64,000 bases of DNA from positions 6,138,001 to 6,202,000 of the forward strand of contig CAUWAG010000020.1 of assembly GCA_963556695.1 (NCBI GenBank), written 5' to 3'. A program made the position numbers and the translations under genes. The notes beneath the pieces are model-generated. The model saw only the letters and a program-made list of their open reading frames with translations, was not told where the DNA came from and made no database searches. This document shows positions 45,301 to 54,147 of the stretch, one piece after another (position 1 is the stretch's first letter; each line of letters starts with the position of its first letter). Origin of the DNA: Anthostomella pinea. Its lineage: Eukaryota > Ascomycota > Sordariomycetes > Xylariales > Xylariaceae.

Positions 45301-46483
45301 TGGATGGGATCGTGATTTGCAGTGGCCAGTGATCTGCAGCTGCGTGTATAGCATAGTTGACTACTGCGGTTGCAAAGGGGATGTTCGAGAAGGTCAGGTC
45401 GAGGACGTGCCCATTGTCGTGCGTAGGGACTCCCGGTTCCCCAATGTACAAGAGCTGGTTCTCTGCTGCCCACTGTGTAATTTCCCTGCCTCGGGCTCTT
45501 CTTGGTATTCCTGGTTCCCAAGAGGGGTCGTTTGCATTAAAATCTCCTGCCACTATGCAGTGGGCAGGAGGTGGCCAGGCAAGCAGCAGGTCTAGTGCTT
45601 CCTCTCCTTGGCGGTAGAAGTTCACAAGTGTGACTCCGTTTACTGTGAGCCAGATAATGTCTCTGGAAGGGGCTGGCCTGCTTTGTTGTGTCTCGAGTCC
45701 GGCGTCTTTTCGTACGTATGACAGAACTCTTGGCCTGTCCGATGTACCCTCCCAATGGTCTATCGGAACGTATGCGTCGTATTGGGGGTGTGAGCTATAG
45801 CGGCATTTCCCATCTATACTGACCCACGGTTCTTGAATCAGGACCACGTCTATGTCCGCCTCGCAACAGTTCTGTAGGAGAGCCGCGTGTGATTCGTGCA
45901 TCTTCTGGACGTTTTTTTGAGCAATCCTGAAAGGACTGATCCTCTGTCTGCGGTGCCCCTGACCGCCTTGTCTCTGGTTAAGGACCCGGGGGAGCCTAGT
46001 CCCGGAGGTCTGAGTGGCACTCGAAGGCTGAGCTGACATTATTACCAGTATAATTGACTTGATTTTGCTGGCAGCGAGGTCGCCTCGCGGATCCTGTGCC
46101 CTGCTGTGATTCTTTTGGGAGAGGGGTAGACCGGTCATCTCCGTATCCTCCTTGTCTAGGTTGTTGACTTCGTCTAGCCCCTCTTCTGACGTGGATTCAC
46201 CGTCTGTGAGGTTGATTTCGGGTGTGTTTATACTTGCTACTATGATGCTGTCCATGGCTCGGATGTTAGGGCTGGGTGTAGTTTTTTCTTGAGAGGGTGC
46301 CGCCAGTACCGGGGCTAGGCTTTGAGGAGCTGGTGGGTTCCTTATAGCGTTTATCTCGTTGTAAAGCTTTAAATATGATTTCCTGAGCTTCTTCCTTTTC
46401 TGGTTCGAGGGGTGGACCAACTGGCCTCCTATTCTCTTAGGTCTGGCTGGGCAGCTTGCATGTGTTGATATTTCGGGCCCCAT
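42386..46483 (-). pseudogene. LINE 1 ORF2: endonuclease, reverse transcriptase, RNase H (three in-frame stops)
   Basis: The endonuclease part (about 46,000-45,250) shows DVVLIQEPW, GDFNANDPSW and ADHWPLQI. Reverse transcriptase follows, with YRPIALLSYLRKGLKRL, TLDVQGAFD, LPQGSPASPILF and FGYADDVG (the YADD box near 43,995-44,006). RNase H has YSDGSKSLEGAVGY, the Glu of SEVEGARHALR, CLDNTAVISGL and WVPGHMDIQGNKEAD. It ends with the Cys/His motif CSCGRIKTQAHFAFCNR. Between endonuclease and reverse transcriptase there are three in-frame stops, near 45,079 (TAG), 45,026 (TAA) and 44,715 (TAG). Each differs by one C-to-T or G-to-A transition from a plausible sense codon. The stretch 46,483-45,080 is open without a break from the gag zinc knuckle into the endonuclease. 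Confidence 0.85.
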
Positions 46484-46745
46484 GCAGTTGGCACATTGAG
46501 GGGGGAGCGTGCATGGAGATATGTGCCTTTCGTCTTCCGGTTTCCCGCATCTCTCACAGCGGCTAGGGCGGGCACACCGCTATGTAGGGTGCCAGCCTTG
46601 GCATCCTGGGTTATGTTATAAGGGAGGGCTTTTCTTCTTGATAAGCCTAGACCTTGAATAGAGGCCGAAGATTCTAAAGGCTCCTACTTTCTCGGTGAAC
46701 AAAACTAGCCATGTGACTTGGCCGGACTCGTTGAGACCGTTTTTT

Positions 46746-46760
46746 GATATACGTGCATTA
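46746..46760. repeat. Target site duplication of LINE 2, left copy
   Basis: GATATACGTGCATTA, identical to 49,132-49,146. Both copies read NARIS in the LINE 1 gag frame, so the site was gag sequence before insertion. Confidence 0.92.
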
Positions 46761-49131
46761 TTGTTTGTTTTGTATTTAACGTGGGGGTAGCTCCTCAGTA
46801 GTGCAAACCACGCCTCCCAGAGCCTCTGCATCGCAGGGTTGTGGAGGTCTCAAGATAATAAGTACAGTCAGTCCCGCTCACGGGCCCATCCCCGTTGTTG
46901 CGGCGGTATGACCTTGGGGTCATCCATCTGGTCCTTCAAGGAAGGCTATCTATCGGGGGCAGATTGTTGAAAAGAACTTGCTCTTCTCCACGAATTTTGC
47001 CCATTATGTGCTCCTCTCCCCTAAGTATTGTAAACAAGCTGCCCTAGGCGAATGCCTAGGCAGTAGCCGATTTTTCCCCAGCCTCTTACAAAAGAAAATG
47101 TGTTGTGGTGTTTTCTTCTCACCACAGCTGCAGTGATCATTTGAGTCTGTGTGCCCAAAGCGTTCATGGTATCTGGCAAAGTCGCCATGTCCAGATCTGG
47201 CCGCTAGAAGTCTGTGTAAAGTACTCCTCTTAAAAGATATAAGGTCTCTTTCAGTTACTGTATGTGAGTATACTTCTTGATACCTAGATTCTGATTGGTC
47301 TTTCCACCATTGGTTGAACTCTTTCTTGCCCTGTCTTTTGAGATCTCTCTTGACCCAAGAGATTGTAGGAAGATTTGTTGTGTCTGTTTTCAGCATGGCA
47401 CCCTCTTTTGCTAGTGTGTCGGCAGCTTCATTACCATCAATATCTCTGTGTCCAGGAATCCATTTGACGGTCACTCCAGGAGTGTGTGCTGTGGCAAGTT
47501 CTTGAAATCGTAGAAAAATGTTTTGTGATGTCTCGGGTGGAGTCCCATTGAGCCCTTCTACCACTGACGTGTTGTCCAGGCAGACATATAGCTGTTTTCT
47601 GTGTCCAATTGCCCTGGCTGCTGCAAGACCTTGGAGAGCACCATGGACTTTAGCATCTACTACTTCTGCTTGTAGAAGTCTGCCCCTTCCCCGGTATACT
47701 TCTTGTGTAGTGCCGCCTTTCCTGATGGTATAACCCCATCCAGTGCGGATTGTGCCTTGGTCATCCAACTGTGATCCATCTGAGTAGATGACAAGGTCAG
47801 TGTTCACGTTTCTCTCTTGTAACCATTGCTTGAAGAGCTCTGTTTCTTTGTCTTTGTCTTTGCGGATTGGGCGCTTCTTCCATGATGGCCTGGTAAGTAT
47901 TGGTCTCTGGAAGTCAGGGACTAGCTGGAAGCTCCTTTGTAGCCTTGTTGGATCCTTGCGAGCTTGTATTTGGAGCCTGCCAACCAGAGGGTGTCTCTGA
48001 TCTATTCGTCCTAGTCGGAGGCCGTGACGTTGTCTTATTGACTCTGCAAGAACTTCTGCTGGGGGAATCTGCGATTCAAAGTGTAAGATATGTCCAGGGT
48101 GTGTTTTCCAGACTGGCAAGATAGCCCTGATCGCCGTTCGTAGTACGGCATCTATTGTTCCAAGAAGCCCCTTAATGCGACATGCTGATGTCTCACCTAA
48201 ACTCCCAGCTTTCTCGATTCCTGGGTACCAGGCCTCCAGGCCATGTGTGAGAATAGGAATAACACAAGCTTTCACAGCCCTCTTGGTTGACTTTACTGGA
48301 AGTCCTTTGACTGTGTTGCATAGTCCTCGAAGGTGATTTGTTACCTTACTAGCTTTCTTGGCCCAGTGAGAAACATGGTCTTTGAAGTTTAGTTTCCTAT
48401 CCAGAAGGACACCTAGCCATCACATGGAATGCTTAGCTGTTTTGTTCATTATTCCGTGGCAAACTGGGGGATTGTCTGAGTTCTTTTTCCGTGAGAAGTG
48501 CATGATCTCGGTTTTGTCGGGATCAAATTCAATAGCATTGTTATGTCCCCATTGGTTGAGCAAATGAAGGTTTTCAGAAGCCTCTGTAGCTGTTTCTTTA
48601 AGGTTCTTTCCAATGCAGAGTGTTGCTAGGTCATCTGCATATCCAAAGCGTCTTCTTTTCATGCCAAGTCGGGCACAGATTGGCTCTGTATACAGCATGT
48701 AGAGGATTGGAGAGACTGGTGAACCTTGTGGGAGCCCACAAGTGAGAGCTTTTATATCGGTCACAGTACCTTCAAACCGAACTCTTGCGGACCGCTCGGA
48801 CATGAACGACTGGACCCATCTTATGAGAAAGCCTGGCCAGCCCTGTTCTCTCATGCGAACCACCAGCCGTCCCATTAGGGCAGCATCAAAGGCCCCTTTC
48901 ACATCTGATGTGACTACCGTTGCAACGAGGCCTTGGTCAAGGGCCTGCTCAATATCGTGTATGAGTGCAGCTACCAGGTCAGTGGCAGAGCGCTTTGGTA
49001 GAGCTCCAAAATGTTGTGGGGCTAGAATTCCAAGTTTGACAACAAACCAGGTAATTCTTTTCGCAATGAGTCGTTCTAGGCCCTTGCCAAGACATGACAG
49101 TAGCGATATTGGTCTGTAGGCCCTGGGATTG
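46761..49131 (-). mobile_element. LINE 2: 5'-truncated Tad1-like element inserted in LINE 1 gag
   Basis: A 2,371-base minus-strand element. Its left side on the plus strand (3' end) is an A/C-rich tail, ACAAAACAAACAA on the coding strand. Its 5' end lies in the reverse transcriptase domain at SNPRAYRPISLLSCLGKG. It is bounded on both sides by the same 15 bases, GATATACGTGCATTA. The truncated 5' end is typical of LINE insertion. Confidence 0.9.
47004..49131 (-). pseudogene. LINE 2 ORF2 fragment: reverse transcriptase and RNase H with one stop
   Basis: Reverse transcriptase from AYRPISLLSCLGKGLERLIAKR through TSDVKGAFDAALMGRLV, GLPQGSPVSPILYM and RFGYADDLATL. An in-frame TGA then precedes WLGVLLDRKLNFKDHVSHWA (about 48,420). 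RNase H shows VIYSDGSQLDDQG, VVDAKVHGALQGL, CLDNTSVVEGL and WIPGHRDIDGNEAADTLAKEG. It ends CSCGEKKTPQHIFFCKRLGKN. The domain order equals LINE 1, but the sequences differ enough to be separate families. The endonuclease and ORF1 are absent through 5' truncation. Confidence 0.88.
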
Positions 49132-49146
49132 GATATACGTGCATTA
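49132..49146. repeat. Target site duplication of LINE 2, right copy
   Basis: GATATACGTGCATTA, identical to 46,746-46,760; the bases beyond differ at both ends. Confidence 0.92.
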
Positions 49147-50290
49147 ACCGGGCGGCGGCCGGTCTGGAATTCGCATTCATCTAGGGTCATTTCTGATGTG
49201 ATCTCCACGTCTTCAAGTTCCATGTTGGTAAGTCTAGTTGGACAGTTCGGGAGGGCATAAGTGTGCCACTTGACGGGTAGTTCTACTGTAGAGGCTTTTG
49301 TGAGCTGAGCTAGTTTTGTCTTTTGTGCTAGGATCCTTCCTTGTGCAGTTTTATCCCTTGGTCAAAGAGACAAGCCGGTAGGGATTCTGTGTGCATCTGC
49401 CACATTGGAAGCCACGAGGTTTAGCTCCTTGGTGATAGTTTTTCGAAGGGCGTATGTGCTGATAGTTCTAGACCAGCCGAGCTGGTCTTTTGGAAGCCTT
49501 ATGAATATACGGAGGTCTTTTTTCTCCGTCGGCGGTCTGGTCCCGGCGTGTTTCTTAGGGCCGTTTCCAGCTGCCTGGGGCTGGGTGCCATTCGCAGTGA
49601 CCCTGCATACGTGGGTCGTACGGGGTTTTTTGTGGCCTTTATTGGGTCTGTGATGGGGTGTGCTTAGGCACCTCTTTTGCTGCGCAGGGGTTCTGTTCCT
49701 GCCGGCTCCTGTCCTTCGCTGTTGGCGAGTACGTTCGTGCGGAGGAACTGGGAAAAGCTGGTGGCTATCTGTTGGGCGTAGGCCAGCTGTTCTGGGTCCT
49801 TTGCCACGGTCGCGCCGACTGTGTCGAGGGATCTGGCGACGAGTTCTAGGATATCCGTTTGAATTTTCTCCTTGCGGCGTTGTTCATTTACTGCTTGGTG
49901 CAGGGCTTATAGAGCCGAGCTTTGGGCCTGGGTAGTGTGTATGGAGACACTGAGACCATCAGGCTTTGTGAAGAGGCTGATGGGGGTAGAGGCTGTTTTG
50001 GAGACAGCGTCATTCTTGTCTTTGTTATCCCTTCTTAAGAGCACCGTTGGGATTGGGGCCCATCGTGTTGAATTTCTCCGTGTGCGGAGTAATCTCAGAC
50101 ACCCGGCTGAGCTGAGAGGCGGGGGGTGCCGCTGCGCTGCGCTGTCCCCCAAGGGAAGAGTCGCAGGGACAGCGGCAGCTAATGGCTGGTAAGCCATAGC
50201 GAGGATCGTGAGATCCGGGGTTTGGTGTTTTGGCCAGATGGAGGCGTCTGTTAGCGTAATGGCTGGCTGGGGTAGGCTACCCACTACAGT

Positions 50291-52097
50291 GGGCGCCAAG
50301 AAAAATAATTTTAAAAAGAAGGTGCAACCAGTATGGATAATATGAGGCAATGATCCACTCTTCCGACTAGACCTCACCACAGTACGCCGCCTCTCAGGAC
50401 GTACTTGGGGCTAGGACTGTACACCATATCTAAGCGGAGAGGCTACTAACAGCATGCCTTATATGAGGCGGATAGTATCGGGCGTGTAGTTGAACAAGAC
50501 ATGAGTATCTTAGAACGATTCGAGTAACAGCATTTGTTATGACGTCTGGGCCCATTTAGCAAGGTCGTGAGTCAACAGATGGCCCAGGTTGCTCTCTCAC
50601 AGCTTGAAAGTGTTACTCCCCACCGGATGAGCAGAGATATACAACGGAGGTTAACTATTCTTACCCCCATGACGCTCAGCTAACTAATTAACAGAAAGGG
50701 CTCTCAGATAGTTGTCGATACCCCAGTACCATTCACCACATGCTGTGGGTACGATGTAGGTAGCACGGTTGTTTGCATCTAGAGTTGATCCTTCCACTGG
50801 TAAGATCTCCTCACAGCCCCTTGAATGATACCACTGCCCCAGAATATTTAGCCATGTAGCCCTAAGGCTGACAAAATGACATTGGCGTCCCATACTGGCA
50901 AGAAGAGACCTGGCCTTTGATCTTAAGTAATGTCTAATCGATTGCGGCTCGCGCTCGACAATTCCTATAACAGGACAGTATGTCTTCTTGCTCGTGACCG
51001 AAAAACATGTTGAGCTGGACGAGAGACGAGGTGGTGCCGCAGGCTACCCGTTAACCGTTGAAAGAAGAACATTGTGTTGCGTTGGTAGATATCTGCACGT
51101 CATCGTGTAATGGTAACAAAGACAGAGCGTACAATCGATGGCAATTAGTGCCACCCAAAGTTATACGAACCGCCTTTGGCTACCGTTGATTAGCATTCTA
51201 TGGTCTGAGGTAAAGCCCGAATCGCAAAGGCCAAGCCGTATCTAAAGACGACCAGTAGTCCAAGGCTCCAGACCTAAAGGTTCAGAACTTGAATGTTGTC
51301 CGAGACATAAGACCTCGACATATAGACACTGTTCACCCGTTATCTATTTCAGCCTCCCTTTAGCATAATGGCCCAATGCTGTGAGACAGCCCCCTTGCTT
51401 CGGCTCAACCTGTGCGCAATCCATGGCCATCCCTTCTCTGCTATTGTCCAGCCCCGTAGTTGGCGTTCTTCAAGTTCTGTCCATCGACTTTGTTTAACCA
51501 CTGTGTTGTCCTCTTCTTCCGGACCTCAGCCTCTATTGCGCAACCTACAAGCGCACTGAATGCCGACATGAACATCTTGATTGGCCTAGCTAGAGATCTT
51601 GGCTTCATCTAGAATGAGTATGATGCCAGGGGAAGCTCGAGCTCTTGAAGCATCACGAGTGGCGGTACCGCCTATACATCATCCTAGCGACCCCTATAAA
51701 CGCGGGCCCCGCCATCAAGATTCAAGACATCAACCACCATGGGTACAATGTGATACATGCGTTACACATGATAATGCATGTTTACCTGTGTAAACAAGCA
51801 ATCATGATATGTACATATAACTGTCAGATAACTACCACAGAAAGAGGGAAACTTCGGGCACCGACTAGTAGTTCCCCGATATGCGGTTACACGTGCATTA
51901 GAGTCAGCTGCGCTGTTGCCCCCACTATGCTGGGGCCTCTGCAGTTCTCCCCATGTCCTGTATCGCTGCATAATGCAGCTAGTCAGTGTATACAATGGGT
52001 TCAAATGCTTACCAGGTAAAGAACGAATCTGTTCTTATATTACGGCCTCTAAACAATGAATAACCACCAGAAAAGGTCGACAACCGCAGAAGAGGTC
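50291..52097. other. Gene-free or decayed DNA after LINE 1
   Basis: No transposon remnant or gene is identified. The missing right half of pogo copy 1 was looked for and not seen. A minus-strand frame at 50,684-50,893 (…WYHSRGCEEILPVEG…ACGEWYWGIDNYLRAL) has the look of coding sequence but no recognised family. Confidence 0.35.
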
Positions 52098-53568
52098 ATG
52101 GATCGGAAAACAGCGGAACAACTCCAAGAAGAGCATGATGACAAGGTTGCTATGTACGGCCCTCCTGTCCCGGGGTTTATCTGGATTATCAGCTAACATG
52201 GCAGGCTACAACGCCCTTTGGATCACATTCAGGAGAAACTGACCGGGATTCAAACATCGCTTGATAAAGTGGAGCATGGGCTTGTACGTAGCCAAATCAA
52301 AGCTAGGGGGAGGCAACCAAGCTCCGAGCTTCATATAAAGTATCTGGCTCCTAACTCGAACTCCCATTGCTCAACACACACAATCGTACACTTCAATCTA
52401 CCATTTACAGTCTCTAACCAGTCAGAACTGCCACTATAGCACATACGACCTGTTTGGTCTCCCTGCGCACTCTGGCGATGGCAGCCACAACGCCAGCAAA
52501 GGGCTCCGACAACGTCTTGCTTCCACCAGAAGAGAAAGGCGGATCTGAAGTGGCAAAACCAATATGTGGTATGAGCCGTTTTCATGGCTTCATAGAAGCG
52601 CGAAAAAAGGCATTGCAAGAGTTTCAAGTGAATGCACTCGTGGACATTGAGGCGGGCGGTCGAGTGGTGGGAGAGTCCTATCGCGACCACACTGAGTACA
52701 AGCGCGCCCCCGCTCTAGGAATGGCTTATCTTTCTGGACGATATGAAAGCAAGTCTTTCTTTCCCTCAGCATACTATTGCTGACTAAGGACAGGAATCAA
52801 AGCCCTACATACGGGTTCTATTCGTCCAATACCTAATACAACTCAGCATCCTACTCGACCACGGCAATAAGGAGCATCTCTATACGCTTACCGATTCTGA
52901 TATAACGACACTCTGGCGAACCGCCATGACAGACAGGCTAGGCCTTCACAGCGAACAAGAAAAAAAGGACTGGCTTCAGAAGCTTACATTACTCTGCAAC
53001 GTCTTCGCAGCTGCTGGCGGGCGTCAGGATGTTTTCTAAGCACGGATGTCCCTTGACCATCATTACACTCCAGCATCTAACCTAGCATTGCTTGGGTCGG
53101 CGATCAGTATCGACGGTCTACCCAGTTTTGAGGCTTTTGACTTGACGAAGGCTCGTAGGTTCCTCCAGGACTGCATGGTCTTCAAGGCTAAAGATCTTTC
53201 AGAAGACCTTATTAAACGGCGAGATAAGCAACTACGACATTGTCTTCTAATCAACCTTCCACACTTGGTATGAGCCTTCCTATGTCTCTCGGGGTTGTAC
53301 TCACTAGTAGCAGGGTTTGCCGCTAGATATTTTGACCGACCTGTCCCACCTCCAGATCATGGGGTACCAGATACACGCCAAGGAGACAAGAAATCGATCG
53401 GCCAATACGACACGAGAAAACGAGACCTGGCTGTTCCTTTGCTGGCTATCTGTACACCATCCATCCCCGGCACTCCAAGAATACGCAATGTCACCCGAAG
53501 GACAACGTGTTATTCAAACTGTCAAGGGCATTGACGCAGGACACATATCCGCAGCTGGTGCTTGTTAG
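52098..53568 (+). CDS. Possible multi-exon or decayed gene, not recognised
   Basis: Several plus-strand frames in succession look coding. They are a short coiled-coil-like start (MDRKTAEQLQEEHDDK, then RLQRPLDHIQEKLTGIQTSLDKVEHGL), a 90-codon block around 52,480-52,750 (FHGFIEARKKALQEFQVNALVDIEAGGRVVG), a block at 52,790-53,039 (PYIRVLFVQYLIQLSILLDHGNKEHLYTLTDSDITTLWRTAM) ending in TAA, a block at 53,046-53,270 (ASNLALLGSAISIDGLPSFEAFDLTKARRFLQD), and a last block at 53,313-53,568 (ENETWLFLCWLSVHHPSPALQEYAMSPEG) ending GHISAAGAC. Some joins have plausible introns (for example GTATGAG… to …AGCAG near 53,270-53,314). Others do not close in frame. No domain is recognised, so it may be a gene with misplaced exons or a pseudogene. 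Confidence 0.4.
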
Positions 53569-54147
53569 CAATGTTCTTGTGCCAGCAACTACAGCATGTT
53601 CATTAGGGCAATGGCAGTTCTGTCACGGATGACACCTTGAGCCAGACATTTTCCTCGGGATACTATCCATTCTTATGCGCAGGGGAGGTGTTTTAAACGC
53701 CATCGAGCTGGGATTTGTTTCATCGATCTTGCGTAAGCAGGCAATTCCTGGTCAGATTAGCTATTTGTGGAGTCACATTGTCCTTCGGTTGACTATTCGC
53801 ATTCTCTTGACTTTCCCAGACAGTGGCCCTAGACAGTGGCAGACTTGACTTGTTTCTTTAATACAAGTATAGCAACCTACAAGCCTGGTTATTAATAGTG
53901 AAGCTCATAGTATAAAATTGAGTCTATACTGTATTAGGGGTGTAAGCTAATTAGGGAGCAGATCACCAGAGGGTTCCGAGTGGGGGGGTTTTCTAAATCG
54001 ACCAGCGCGTCCCTCTCCTTCGTTTTGCATCTACCTCACTTACCATTATCAACTCAGTAACTTGCAACCCAAGCTTGAGCTTTACTGCCTTTTATCCCAT
54101 TGTCGATAGCGGGCTTCTGCTCTAAGCACTACATATAACCGGTCATC
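53569..54147. other. Spacer upstream of the ABC pseudogene
   Basis: No gene is seen. The last 130 bases are pyrimidine- and C/A-rich, like a leader. Confidence 0.4.

Larger units (their letters stand above)
46484..50197 (-). pseudogene. LINE 1 ORF1 (gag-like), split by LINE 2 and further broken
   Basis: Starts MAYQPLAAAVPATLPLGDSA at 50,197 on the minus strand. In-frame TAA codons occur near 49,908 and 49,673, and a frame change precedes the RNA-binding-type block EKKDLRIFIRLPKDQLGW (about 49,520). A TGA is present near 49,366. The frame reaches RRPVNARIS at 49,132, is interrupted by LINE 2, and resumes NARISKNGLNESGQVTWLVLF at 46,760. It then reaches zinc knuckles CERCGKPEDERHISPC and CANCMGPEISTHASC (46,560-46,460). 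Known Tad1-type ORF1 proteins share this order. Clearly inactive. Confidence 0.75.
41892..50290 (-). mobile_element. LINE 1: Tad1-like non-LTR retrotransposon, interrupted by LINE 2
   Basis: Minus-strand LINE of about 6 kb once the 2.4 kb LINE 2 insertion is set aside. Order from its 5' end: gag-like ORF1 from 50,197; LINE 2 at 46,761-49,131; rest of ORF1 with zinc knuckles to about 46,480; apurinic-type endonuclease; reverse transcriptase; RNase H; C-terminal Cys/His motif; 3' untranslated part; and a terminal simple repeat of TAAAC units at 41,892-41,912 abutting the pogo element. The 5' limit near 50,290 is a guess, as no flanking match marks it. The endonuclease plus RNase H arrangement and gag zinc knuckles fit the Tad1 clade of fungal LINEs. 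Confidence 0.85.

Noticed and set aside
49405..50192. Several plus-strand frames right of LINE 2
   Set aside because: They are antisense to LINE 1 ORF1, which reads on the minus strand.
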